Source of the DNA: JAADDK01 sp964425415
GTDB taxonomy: Archaea > Thermoplasmatota > Thermoplasmata > Thermoplasmatales > Aciduliprofundaceae
Assembly: GCA_964425415.1 (NCBI GenBank)
Contig: CAYRMJ010000030.1
Span: forward strand, 1 to 15,698
Direction: 5' to 3'
Length of the DNA: 15,698 nucleotides
This document shows positions 1 through 7,160 of this stretch, piece by piece. Position 1 is the first letter of the stretch, and the number at the start of each line of letters is the position of its first letter. Position numbers and translations under genes: made by a program. The notes under the pieces were generated by a model. That model made no database searches. It was given only the letters and a program-made list of their open reading frames with translations, and was not told the origin of the DNA.

Positions 1-719
1 CGTCCTTGGAGAAGGAGGGCACTTTCACCAACACGGAGAGAAGGGTGCAATTGCTGAAGAAGGTTGTAGAACCTCCGGGCGAGGCGAAGCCGGACTGGTG
101 GATAATCACAGAGATTGCGAAGAGAATGGGTGCGAATTGGAATTATTCCTCGCCACGGGATATTTTTGAAGAGATAAGAAGTGTGGTGCCGCAGTACAGG
201 GGCATAACATACGAAAGAATTGAAAACATCGGAATTCAATGGCCCTGCCCAAGTGAGGAGCATCCGGGCACCAAAATTCTCCATGAGTTCAGATTTCCGA
301 GAGCCAACGGCCTTGCAAAATTCTCACCTTACGACCACAGGCCCCCAGCCGAGGAAACGGATGATGAGTATCCGTTCGTTCTAACCACAGGAAGGACGTA
401 CGAGCACTTCCACACCGGCACGCTCACGAGGAAGATAGAGGGATTCAACCTTCTGATGCCCGAGGCTTTCGTGGAAATCAATCCAGAGGACGCAAAAACT
501 ATGAGAATAAATAACGGTGATTGCGTGGAGGTTGAATCTCGGCGCGGTGCAATAAGGGTTAAGGCGAAGATTTCGGGTATAAAGAAGGGCGTTGTCTTCA
601 TTCCATTCCACTTTGCAGAGAGCGCTGCGAATATCCTCACCACAGATGCGCTGGACCCGGAGGCGAAGATTCCAGAACTGAAGGTGGCGGCGGTGAGATT
701 AAAGAAATGCAAAGAATAA
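1..719 (+). CDS. fdhA: Formate dehydrogenase alpha subunit-like molybdopterin oxidoreductase, C-terminal part
   Basis: Only the 3' end of the gene is present. The reading frame is open from base 3, so the true start lies before the window, and about 239 residues remain. The stretch EKEGTFTNTERRVQ near the beginning is the signature seen in FdhA-type enzymes of the DMSO reductase family. The molybdopterin-dinucleotide-binding domain follows, starting about residue 120 of the visible part with YPFVLTTGRTYEHFHTGT and ending with a beta-rich NNGDCVEVESRRG segment. By family, the enzyme binds a Mo or W bis-pterin and an Fe4S4 cluster and oxidises formate, passing electrons to ferredoxin, F420 or a hydrogenase partner. 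The active-site residue (Cys or Sec) and the cluster ligands are not in the window. A related subunit of another respiratory complex cannot be fully excluded. The mscS gene follows after 32 bp with its own TATA box. Confidence 0.85.
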   Translation, partial: SLEKEGTFTNTERRVQLLKKVVEPPGEAKPDWWIITEIAKRMGANWNYSSPRDIFEEIRSVVPQYRGITYERIENIGIQWPCPSEEHPGTKILHEFRFPRANGLAKFSPYDHRPPAEETDDEYPFVLTTGRTYEHFHTGTLTRKIEGFNLLMPEAFVEINPEDAKTMRINNGDCVEVESRRGAIRVKAKISGIKKGVVFIPFHFAESAANILTTDALDPEAKIPELKVAAVRLKKCKE

Positions 720-722
720 ATC

Positions 723-730
723 CTTAAATA
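723..730 (+). promoter_or_regulatory. TATA box of the mscS gene
   Basis: CTTAAATA is centred about 25 bp before the ATG at 752, the spacing that puts the transcription start at or next to the start codon. No Shine-Dalgarno site is visible before the ATG. Confidence 0.55.
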
Positions 731-751
731 TGCAAATGGGCATGGGGCAAT

Positions 752-2239
752 ATGCGCAAGCTCCCCATCGTGGTGCTGCTGGCAATACTGCTTATTCCTC
801 TCGCACTTCATCCAGCGCAGGCTCGCTCTCTTAATGTAACGTATCATGGCGAGACGGAGCTGATAGAGAGAGGTCACCAACCGGTGGAGTTGAAATTCAC
901 TTTGAGAAACATATTCAACCGCAGCCTTGATGTGGAGGTTAGCGTGCCCTATTCTTCTCTATACTCCGTTTCTTACAAACCCGCATCATCATTCAGAATC
1001 TCGCCGCATGGCGTGGAGAATGTTACCGTCGTGATAACTCCTTCAAAGCACCTTGAGCGAAGGGAGATTGACCTGAAGGTGATTTTCAAAATATACGAAG
1101 TTGAGGCAGTGACACCCATAGACACGAAGGAGTACCCGATAACTATTCTTGTGATCAATCCATCTTGGTTCATTCAGCCAATCATTTACTCTCTTGGACT
1201 GGAAAATTATTGGATTTGGCAATTCATAATAACTGTTTTGTTCTGGTTGGGTGTGGGATTTCTGACAGTTTTTGTGATTTCACCCATAATTCATGTGCTC
1301 ACCAAGAAGACCAAAACGCAGGTTGATGACATAGTGTGGAGCATAGTGAAGACTCCGATAATCATAATGCTTTTCATATACGGTTTCGTTGCAGCAGCAG
1401 AGCTTTTACCGATAAGTGCCTCGTATCTGTCCGCCATAAACAAACTCTACGAGCTCATTCTTATCTCCGTGATTACCTATCTCACATATCGCATATTCCA
1501 CGACCTAATGCTCTACGAGGGTAAAAAACTGGCAGAGAAAACGGAGAGTGAGCTGGACGATATTCTAATTCCCGTGGTGGAGAAGATTGGAGATGTGATC
1601 ATAATAATCGTTGGCTCTCTATGGCTCTTGAATTCTCTGGGCATTGATATAACAATCTTCCTCGCAGGTCTCGGAGGCTTGGGCTTGATAATCGGTCTCG
1701 CATCTCAGGACGCCCTTGCGAATTTCTTTGCAGGAATGCACATTCTTCTTGACCATCCATTTTCCATAGGCGACTACATAAAGCTTGAGGGCATAAACAC
1801 CGTTTACAGAGTTGACAAGGTAGGCGTGCGCTCAACCCGCGCGTACGATGTTTTCAACCACGAGGAGGTTGTGATTCCAAACAAGCTTCTGGCTGGGGAC
1901 AAGATAATCAACATGATGAAACCTGACCAGCTTGGAAAGGTGAAGTTCAACGTCTCTGTTGCCTACGGCACAGATGTGGAAGAGGTCATGAAGGTCATTG
2001 AGGATGTTGTGAACGAGCATCCTGAGATCATAAAGAAGGGCGATAAAAAACCGCTGGTGCGTTTGGTGAATTTCGGCGATTCTGCTCTGGACATTCTGGT
2101 GATTGCATGGATACCAAATATAATGGACCAGTGGAGAGTGGCTCATGAGCTTCGCATAGCACTTTACAATCGCTTCAGAGAGAAGGGTATAGAGATTCCG
2201 TTCCCGCAGCTGGACGTGCATATAAAGGAACATTCATGA
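752..2239 (+). CDS. MscS-family mechanosensitive channel with secreted N-terminal ectodomain
   Basis: A 495-residue membrane protein. Residues 1-24 form a signal peptide ending PAQA. Residues 25-135 are a beta-rich extracytoplasmic region resembling Ig-like or NEW3 folds. Hydrophobic segments follow at about 155-180, 200-220, 230-250 and 278-296. The pore-lining helix is at about 300-335, with the glycine/alanine-rich LAGLGGLGLIIGLASQDALANFF typical of MscS TM3 split here by position: glycines 306-311 and A317, D320. HPFSIGDYIKLEG then opens the cytoplasmic beta domain, and the C-terminal domain runs to the end. By family, such channels open under membrane tension to release solutes in hypo-osmotic shock. 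The ectodomain is additional to the minimal E. coli MscS plan. The start is supported by the TATA box at 723-730. The gene converges on the deaminase gene, and their stops overlap by 6 bp. Confidence 0.9.
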   Translation: MRKLPIVVLLAILLIPLALHPAQARSLNVTYHGETELIERGHQPVELKFTLRNIFNRSLDVEVSVPYSSLYSVSYKPASSFRISPHGVENVTVVITPSKHLERREIDLKVIFKIYEVEAVTPIDTKEYPITILVINPSWFIQPIIYSLGLENYWIWQFIITVLFWLGVGFLTVFVISPIIHVLTKKTKTQVDDIVWSIVKTPIIIMLFIYGFVAAAELLPISASYLSAINKLYELILISVITYLTYRIFHDLMLYEGKKLAEKTESELDDILIPVVEKIGDVIIIIVGSLWLLNSLGIDITIFLAGLGGLGLIIGLASQDALANFFAGMHILLDHPFSIGDYIKLEGINTVYRVDKVGVRSTRAYDVFNHEEVVIPNKLLAGDKIINMMKPDQLGKVKFNVSVAYGTDVEEVMKVIEDVVNEHPEIIKKGDKKPLVRLVNFGDSALDILVIAWIPNIMDQWRVAHELRIALYNRFREKGIEIPFPQLDVHIKEHS

Positions 2240-3436
2240 TTTCCACACTATCTTTCCATTTACCACCGTCATTTCCACATTTAACCCATTCAGCGCATAA
2301 ACGATGTTGGAAACTATATTCTCCTTACTGAGCGGCATGCCGTTGGGCCACGGATTGATTAGCACAACATCCGCAAGCTTTCCTTCCTCTATGCTTCCAG
2401 CATTCAGACCGAGGGCTTTTGCAGCATCCACAGTGGCAAAGTCCAGAATTCTCTGCGCATTGGTGATTTTCGGGTCCCAGCGCTCGTTCTTGTGCAGCAG
2501 CGCGGCGAACTTCATAACTTCAAACATGTCAAGGTTGTTGTTGCTCACCACGCTGTCCGTGCCGAGAGTTATGCGCATTCCCTCATTGAGCATCTCAGGC
2601 ATGGGCATGGACCCGCCATTTCCCAATTTCATGTTGCTTGTTGGGTTGTGAGAAGCCACCACCCCATGCTCAGCCAAGATTTTTATCTCTCTCAATGTGA
2701 GCCATACGAGATGCGCCGCTATTATCCCCTCCCTGAAGAATCCTATTTTGTCCAGCCACTCCACAGGCCTCATACCCGTCTTTTTTCTGTGGTCATACAC
2801 CTCTTTTCTCGTTTCTGAGATGTGTATCGTCATTAATGTGTTGTGCCTCTCAGCAACATCCCTTGCGCTGAGAAGTGTCTCTTCATCACAGGTATAGACG
2901 GCATGCGGTGCGATGAGTGGAGTGATGAGTTCCTCCCCCTTATACTCCCTTATGAACTCCTCAGCATTTTTCACAGGAGTGCCGCCCTGCGTGGTTATAT
3001 CCTGATTCACAACTGCCCAGCCCAAAAATCCGCGGATTCCCTTCTCCTTCACTGCCTTGGCCACAGCATCCTCATAAGAGTACATGTCCACGAACGCCGT
3101 GGTTCCCGTGCGAAGCATCTCCTCAATGCCCATCTTGGAGCCGAGATAAATATCCTCTTTCGTCATCTTCCCTTCCACTTCCCAGACCTTCTGGAGAAAA
3201 TCAAAGAGGTCCACATCGTCCGCAATGCCCCGCATTCCCGTCATGGGCACATGAGTGTGGGTATTGATCAACCCGGGAATCAGAATTTTGTTTCTGCCAT
3301 CTATCACATGCTCCGCTTCCACGTTGACGTTTCCAATTTCTGTGATGAGGTTGTTCTCCATGTACACGTTTCCCCTCTTTATCTCTCTTCTCTCGTTTTG
3401 AGTCACGATCCAAGCGTCTTTGATTAGAATGCTCAT
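2234..3436 (-). CDS. mtaD: Amidohydrolase: SAH/MTA/5'-deoxyadenosine deaminase family
   Basis: A 400-residue metal-dependent deaminase starting MSILIKDAWIVT. The ligand set of the family is complete: HTH at residues 60-62, HAVYTCDEE, HISETRKEV, and LGTDSVVSNNNLDMFE near the end. The segment SHNPTSNMKLGNGG matches S-adenosylhomocysteine/methylthioadenosine deaminases and the archaeal 5'-deoxyadenosine deaminase DadD. By family it would deaminate adenine nucleoside by-products of SAM chemistry to inosine derivatives in the cytoplasm. Which nucleoside it prefers cannot be told from sequence. The start at 3436 is preferred over an in-frame ATG at 3460, because the latter abuts the TATA box at 3461-3470 and would lie upstream of the transcript. 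The gene diverges from the MBL-fold hydrolase and overlaps the mscS stop by 6 bp. Confidence 0.85.
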   Translation of the reverse strand: MSILIKDAWIVTQNERREIKRGNVYMENNLITEIGNVNVEAEHVIDGRNKILIPGLINTHTHVPMTGMRGIADDVDLFDFLQKVWEVEGKMTKEDIYLGSKMGIEEMLRTGTTAFVDMYSYEDAVAKAVKEKGIRGFLGWAVVNQDITTQGGTPVKNAEEFIREYKGEELITPLIAPHAVYTCDEETLLSARDVAERHNTLMTIHISETRKEVYDHRKKTGMRPVEWLDKIGFFREGIIAAHLVWLTLREIKILAEHGVVASHNPTSNMKLGNGGSMPMPEMLNEGMRITLGTDSVVSNNNLDMFEVMKFAALLHKNERWDPKITNAQRILDFATVDAAKALGLNAGSIEEGKLADVVLINPWPNGMPLSKENIVSNIVYALNGLNVEMTVVNGKIVWKS

Positions 3437-3460
3437 GCTATCTCCCAAATACGAAGGCAT

Positions 3461-3470
3461 TTATATATTT
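3461..3470 (-). promoter_or_regulatory. TATA box of the deaminase gene
   Basis: On the minus strand this reads AAATATATAA, the clearest TATA box of the window. Its centre is about 29 bp before the ATG at 3436, giving a leader of a few bases or none. It decides the start, since the upstream ATG at 3460 touches the box. Confidence 0.65.
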
Positions 3471-3490
3471 TGGTTGTGCGTGATGCGTAA

Positions 3491-3498
3491 TTTAATAA
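3491..3498 (+). promoter_or_regulatory. TATA box of the MBL-fold hydrolase gene
   Basis: TTTAATAA is centred about 23-26 bp before the two adjacent ATG codons at 3517 and 3520. It shares an 80-bp divergent intergenic space with the deaminase promoter. Confidence 0.5.
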
Positions 3499-3516
3499 CA
3501 CCAAGAATTATATGCG

Positions 3517-4323
3517 ATGATGGTATTAGCGCCAGAAGTGAGCACAAAACTTACATTTCTGGGCTCTGGCGGAGGCCGATTCACCACGATATATCAGATG
3601 CGAGCCACTGGTGGACTGTACGTGGAGAGCGGAGCGAGGATACACATAGACCCCGGCCCCGGAGCGCTGGTGCAGATGCACAGGTTTGGAGTTGACCCCA
3701 CGAAGACTGATGTGATTGCTATATCTCACGCGCACACCGATCATTACACGGATGGGGAGATTCTCATAGAGGGCATAACCAACGGCGGAACGAAGAAAAA
3801 GGGTGTGCTCATAGGGTCTAAGAGTGTGATTGAAGGCTACGATATTCACGGACCTGCGATTTCAAAGTATCACCGTGGCTTAGTAGACAGGGTGCAGGCC
3901 ATGAGCCCGGGAGATGAGTTTCAATTCAAAAAAATAAAGATTACTGCCACAAAATCATTTCACAACGACCCCACCACGGTGGGATTCAGGATAAGCACTC
4001 CTGACGGAATAGTGTCGTACATGGCGGATACGGATTATGATGATTCTCTCATCTCCGAGCATGAAGGTGCACGTATTCTCATTCTCCCCGTGACCCGTCC
4101 GTTGGGGGCGAAGATTCCATTCCATCTCAGCACCAGAGAGGCTGCGAGGCTGGTTGAGAAAATAGAACCGGAGCTTGCAATAATGACTCATTTCGGGTTG
4201 AAGATGTTGAACGAGAATCCAGAGTATCAGGCTGACTGGGTGTGGAAAGAAACCGGAATAAAGACCATCGCCGCAGAGGACGGAATGCTCGTTAAAATGG
4301 GGAAAAGAATAGAGATTGAGTGA
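3517..4323 (+). CDS. Metallo-beta-lactamase-fold hydrolase
   Basis: A 268-residue protein of the MBL superfamily, probably cytoplasmic because no signal peptide is seen. The two-metal site is complete: HAHTDH at residues 71-76, H149 in SFHND, D171 in MADTDYD, and H225 in MTHFG. The N-terminal FLGSGGGRF and IDPGPGAL are typical of the RNase Z/PhnP/UlaG-like branches. No RNA-binding exosite, beta-CASP domain or flavodiiron motif is visible, so it is a stand-alone hydrolase, perhaps acting on a phosphoester or nucleotide. The substrate is not predictable. Two consecutive ATGs (3517, 3520) could start it, and the promoter fits either. Its stop codon is immediately followed by the stop of the convergent DUF3783-like gene, leaving no spacer. 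Confidence 0.8.
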   Translation: MMVLAPEVSTKLTFLGSGGGRFTTIYQMRATGGLYVESGARIHIDPGPGALVQMHRFGVDPTKTDVIAISHAHTDHYTDGEILIEGITNGGTKKKGVLIGSKSVIEGYDIHGPAISKYHRGLVDRVQAMSPGDEFQFKKIKITATKSFHNDPTTVGFRISTPDGIVSYMADTDYDDSLISEHEGARILILPVTRPLGAKIPFHLSTREAARLVEKIEPELAIMTHFGLKMLNENPEYQADWVWKETGIKTIAAEDGMLVKMGKRIEIE

Positions 4324-4656
4324 TTATCTTCCTCTATGAAAGTAGGCATCTTCCTCTTTAAGTTCAGAGAGCAAATCAGCCAGTTTCCATTTTAGTGATG
4401 TGGGGGTGGTGGTTGCAAATATAATGTGCCCATCAACTGCATTTCGCACTCTCTTCATTGTGGCACTTATCTCCTCCTTCGGTATATCATGCATTATTAC
4501 GAATTTTCCATCTTCCACAGGCACGTATTTCTCGCCAGCAGGCTTTTTCTCTATGAGCTCTTCAACTTTCCAGTCAAGGAATTCGGGGGGTACTGCATAG
4601 TACTCATCATCAATTTTTTTCAGCTCCTCTTCCGTGAATCCCACCAGAATCAGCAT
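4324..4656 (-). CDS. DUF3783-like small protein
   Basis: A 110-residue soluble protein beginning MLILVGFTEEELKKI and ending with HIIFATTTPTSLKWKLADLLSELKEE described here by its key residues: F97-region IFA, then W, L, L and EL. Both ends resemble the DUF3783 family, whose function is unknown. The start lies inside the end of the AOR gene: the two overlap by 7 bases, and a near-perfect Shine-Dalgarno sequence sits 5 nt before the ATG. It is therefore very likely translated from the AOR transcript, and may help AOR maturation or act in the same pathway. That functional link is inference from position only. Confidence 0.7.
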   Translation of the reverse strand: MLILVGFTEEELKKIDDEYYAVPPEFLDWKVEELIEKKPAGEKYVPVEDGKFVIMHDIPKEEISATMKRVRNAVDGHIIFATTTPTSLKWKLADLLSELKEEDAYFHRGR

Positions 4657-6485
4657 CTTTCATCACCTCCGTACTTGCAAATATCTTTCACTATATCCTT
4701 CACATTCAGCTTGACGAGCGTATCCTCAGTGGGTATGCCGCATTCGCTCCACCCTCGCAGTCGGTAAAATTCTTTGCGAGCTTCTTCAAAATCCTCTTTG
4801 CTTCTAAATGCCATGTTCCCGGCAGCGGGACCCTCCTCTTCCGGTTCCCACCATCTCTGAGGTATGATATCATCTTCCAGCGGCTCCAGTCCCGAAATAA
4901 GGTTGTACACTCTCGCCAGAGTCTCCACTCTCCAGCCGACGTGCTTCAGCTCTGCTTTTTCGCCCATTATTTCCCTGAAAAGCCTTTCCATATCCTCGCG
5001 CTGGTAAGGCACGAACATGCACAGGCCAAGGGTGTCAAACAGCGCCGCACTATCTCTGTCTTCAATCAGAGATGGAACCAAATCCTTAGCTGGACCGTCG
5101 TTGGGCAGGCTTCGTGGCGAGGGCCAGCCGCGCATATGAGAGGCGCCAACATCTGCGGTTGCGTAGCTCAGTGCATAGGTTCTCAATCCTCTAGGGTCCC
5201 ATGCTGGAGCTTCCAATCCTTTGACATGCACCGCATACTCTTTTCCTCTGTTGAGAATCTCAGAGGCTCTTTTCACGCCCTCGGCAAGCACGGCACCTAT
5301 TCCCATGCGGTACGCAATGTGAATCAGAAGTTTCTCCTCTGCATGTGCATCGCCAAATCCGCTCACTTCAAATCCCGCCTCTTCCATTCCCATCTCTCCC
5401 CTTTCCACCATCTCAAAGAACCAGCCAATGACGTTTCCGGCGGCGATGGCATCCAGTCCAAGGTCATTTGCGAGGTGAATCATGTGCGCCACTTCGGGGA
5501 AATCAAACACTCCCGTGGCGGCTCCCAGCATTCCTATGCTCTCGTACTCCGGCTTGACTCTGAATTTCTCTCCATCTCTCTCTATTTCAACGTATCGCGC
5601 GCATTTCACGGGACATGATTTGCCGTGTATGAATCGCTCAGGCTCAATTTCGTATTTTTTCACCACCTTCCCGGAGAGTTTTGAAGATAGTGACTCATCT
5701 ATGAAAGGCTTCTTGAAGTTGTATGCGGGGCTCATCCCTCTCTTTCCTGATGAGATGAGCGCATTCGTGGTACCGTACTCTTTCAGAATAGGGGAAGCGC
5801 TCTCAACTAATTTCTGGTAATACTCATCCCTTATTTTTTCCAGAATCTCCCTGTTCACATCAATTTTCATTTCCTCCGCGGAGATGGGTTCCACGAATAT
5901 TCCCTTTACTCCCTTTGCGCCCAGCACAGCGCCAAGACCGCCACGGCCAGCTGCACGCTCGGTGTCAAACATTATGTTTGCAAAGCGAACCATATTCTCG
6001 CCGGCGGGGCCGATTATGGCAACGGCACCATCGCCGTGCTTCATCCACAGCTGTTCTGTGGCACTGTAAACTCCCATTCCCCAGAGCTCGGAAGCGTCCA
6101 TTATTTTCACTTTCTCTCCCATTTTCAGATACACTGGCTTTTCGCTCTTTCCATGGATTACGAGGGCTGCAATGCCCCATCTTCTCAGATACGGGCCGAA
6201 TCGGTCCCCTGCGTAGCTGTCATTTATCAGAGAAGTCTCTGGAGAGAGCCCCACGACCGCCACCTTGCTGGCTCCGGGAACCAGCCCGCTGAGCGCACCG
6301 GGGGCAAAAACAACGATATTCTTAGGGGATAATGCATCAGTTCCCGGAGGTACATGTCTCGCAACGATGTAGTATCCCAGCGCCTTGCCACCGGGGAAAA
6401 GCTCGTATATCTTCTCTGGTATTTTTTCTCTCCGTATCTCCCCCGTTGTCAGGTTCACCCGCACCAGTTCTCCGAAGTCAGCCAT
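4650..6485 (-). CDS. aor: Aldehyde:ferredoxin oxidoreductase family tungstoenzyme with altered cluster motif
   Basis: A 611-residue AOR-family protein, close to the 605 residues of Pyrococcus furiosus AOR. Pterin-binding features include AGRGGLGAVLGAKGVKG at 179-195, GPAGE at 159-163, DLGLDAI at 341-347 and E313 in KPEYES. The enzyme would bind a tungsten bis-pterin and pass electrons from aldehyde oxidation to ferredoxin in the cytoplasm. In P. furiosus AOR the Fe4S4 cluster is held by C288, C291, C295 and C494. Here C291, C295 and C489 (in LGLCMF) are present, but the first ligand position is G288, preceded by H287, giving H-x3-C-x3-C. The start at 6485 fits the family N-terminus and a TATA box about 25 bp upstream. 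The DUF3783-like gene is coupled downstream. The aldehyde substrate is unknown. Confidence 0.9.
   Translation of the reverse strand: MADFGELVRVNLTTGEIRREKIPEKIYELFPGGKALGYYIVARHVPPGTDALSPKNIVVFAPGALSGLVPGASKVAVVGLSPETSLINDSYAGDRFGPYLRRWGIAALVIHGKSEKPVYLKMGEKVKIMDASELWGMGVYSATEQLWMKHGDGAVAIIGPAGENMVRFANIMFDTERAAGRGGLGAVLGAKGVKGIFVEPISAEEMKIDVNREILEKIRDEYYQKLVESASPILKEYGTTNALISSGKRGMSPAYNFKKPFIDESLSSKLSGKVVKKYEIEPERFIHGKSCPVKCARYVEIERDGEKFRVKPEYESIGMLGAATGVFDFPEVAHMIHLANDLGLDAIAAGNVIGWFFEMVERGEMGMEEAGFEVSGFGDAHAEEKLLIHIAYRMGIGAVLAEGVKRASEILNRGKEYAVHVKGLEAPAWDPRGLRTYALSYATADVGASHMRGWPSPRSLPNDGPAKDLVPSLIEDRDSAALFDTLGLCMFVPYQREDMERLFREIMGEKAELKHVGWRVETLARVYNLISGLEPLEDDIIPQRWWEPEEEGPAAGNMAFRSKEDFEEARKEFYRLRGWSECGIPTEDTLVKLNVKDIVKDICKYGGDERC
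4662..4670 (-). promoter_or_regulatory. Strong ribosome binding site of the DUF3783-like gene
   Basis: On the minus strand this reads GGAGGTGAT, fully complementary to the usual archaeal 16S 3' end, with a 5-nt spacer to the ATG at 4656. It lies within the last codons of the AOR gene and fixes the downstream start. Confidence 0.75.
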
Positions 6486-6505
6486 GGCTGGGAATAATGG
6501 TGATG

Positions 6506-6513
6506 GTATTTAT
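6506..6513 (-). promoter_or_regulatory. TATA box of the AOR gene
   Basis: ATAAATAC on the minus strand, centred about 25 bp before the ATG at 6485, indicates a leaderless transcript. No Shine-Dalgarno site precedes the ATG. The box lies between the stop of the zinc-ribbon gene (6525) and the AOR, so the AOR can be transcribed on its own. Confidence 0.55.
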
Positions 6514-6524
6514 GGGTGACGCCG

Positions 6525-7076
6525 TTATTTCTCCACCTTGAACACTGTTCCGCAGTAGTTGCACTTCACAACCTCGCCGAGCATGTACATCCCGGAAATA
6601 ACCGATCCGCAGTTTGGACAGTGCACGTTTTCAACTCTCGCTTCCTTTATGCTGTCTTCCACAAAAATTTCCATGGTGTTTCTGTCTATAAAGGCTTTTA
6701 TTTTTCCCTCTGCAATTGCCGCTATGAGCAATTTTTCCACTTCCACAGCATTCATTCCCAATTCCTTTGCGAGGGTCGGAAGAGTGATTCTACGGTACAG
6801 TTTCAGTGTTCCCAATATCAGTTCTTTCTTCTTCTCAGTTTTGGAGAGTTTGAAATAATAGAAGAGAGTTACAATGGCAATGAGCAGAAAAGGGAGCGTG
6901 CATATGGATAACATTATGCCGCTGGATATGGAGTATTCGGGGGTGGCATCTTTTATGGTGTGTGTAATCGAATTTACAAAGTAAATTATTGCGAAAAATC
7001 CGAAAAGCAATGCGCCCAGAATTGAAAGAATTCCAATGGCCAACAGAGCATTCTTTTTCAAATTGCCTGTGTCCAT
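6525..7076 (-). CDS. Membrane-anchored winged-helix-like/zinc-ribbon protein
   Basis: A 183-residue protein with a clear modular layout. Two transmembrane helices lie at about 10-34 and 52-76. Residues 84-140 resemble a PCI-type winged helix (ILGTLKLYRRITLPTLAKEL, then VEKLL and IAEGKIKAFID). The C-terminal zinc ribbon carries C153, C156, C172 and C175 in CPNCG and CNYCG. The winged-helix and zinc-ribbon part would face the cytoplasm, suggesting a membrane-tethered sensor, regulator or scaffold. No family with a known function is recognised. It sits just upstream of, and in the same direction as, the AOR gene, 39 bp away, but that gene has its own TATA box. A perfect 15-nt palindrome lies about 40 bp upstream of this gene's TATA box and may control it. 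Confidence 0.75.
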   Translation of the reverse strand: MDTGNLKKNALLAIGILSILGALLFGFFAIIYFVNSITHTIKDATPEYSISSGIMLSICTLPFLLIAIVTLFYYFKLSKTEKKKELILGTLKLYRRITLPTLAKELGMNAVEVEKLLIAAIAEGKIKAFIDRNTMEIFVEDSIKEARVENVHCPNCGSVISGMYMLGEVVKCNYCGTVFKVEK

Positions 7077-7094
7077 AGCCAGATTATTTCAATC

Positions 7095-7104
7095 ATTTAT
7101 TTTT
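7095..7104 (-). promoter_or_regulatory. TATA box of the zinc-ribbon membrane protein gene
   Basis: AAAAATAAAT on the minus strand is centred about 24 bp before the ATG at 7076, consistent with a leaderless transcript. Confidence 0.45.
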
Positions 7105-7131
7105 AATTTTCATCAGAGAGCAGTTAATTTT

Positions 7132-7146
7132 TCACATATTATGTGA
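7132..7146. promoter_or_regulatory. Perfect palindrome TCACATA-T-TATGTGA, possible operator
   Basis: A 7-bp perfect inverted repeat around a single central base, in the 84-bp gap between the tRNA 3' end (7161) and the zinc-ribbon gene. It lies about 40 bp upstream of that gene's TATA box, a place where archaeal activators bind. A run of T at 7156-7160 separates it from the tRNA, so a role as tRNA terminator is less likely. The binding protein is unknown. Confidence 0.35.
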
Positions 7147-7155
7147 TGAATAACC

Positions 7156-7160
7156 AAAAA
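7156..7160 (-). terminator. Oligo-T terminator after tRNA-Pro
   Basis: Directly after the discriminator base, the minus strand reads TTTTTGG. A short T-run is the normal archaeal intrinsic terminator. It also shows that CCA is not encoded. Confidence 0.45.

Noticed and set aside
329..880. Minus-strand open frame spanning the end of fdhA and start of mscS
   Set aside because: It crosses two well-supported plus-strand genes and the mscS promoter; the product resembles no family.
2843..3427. Open frame of 194 codons on the plus strand
   Set aside because: Antisense to the SAH/MTA deaminase gene, whose motifs are unambiguous; no promoter or family signature on this strand.
4941..5618. Long open frame of 225 codons on the plus strand
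   Set aside because: It lies wholly antisense to the AOR gene, has no recognisable domain, and its translation has the skewed composition of a shadow frame.
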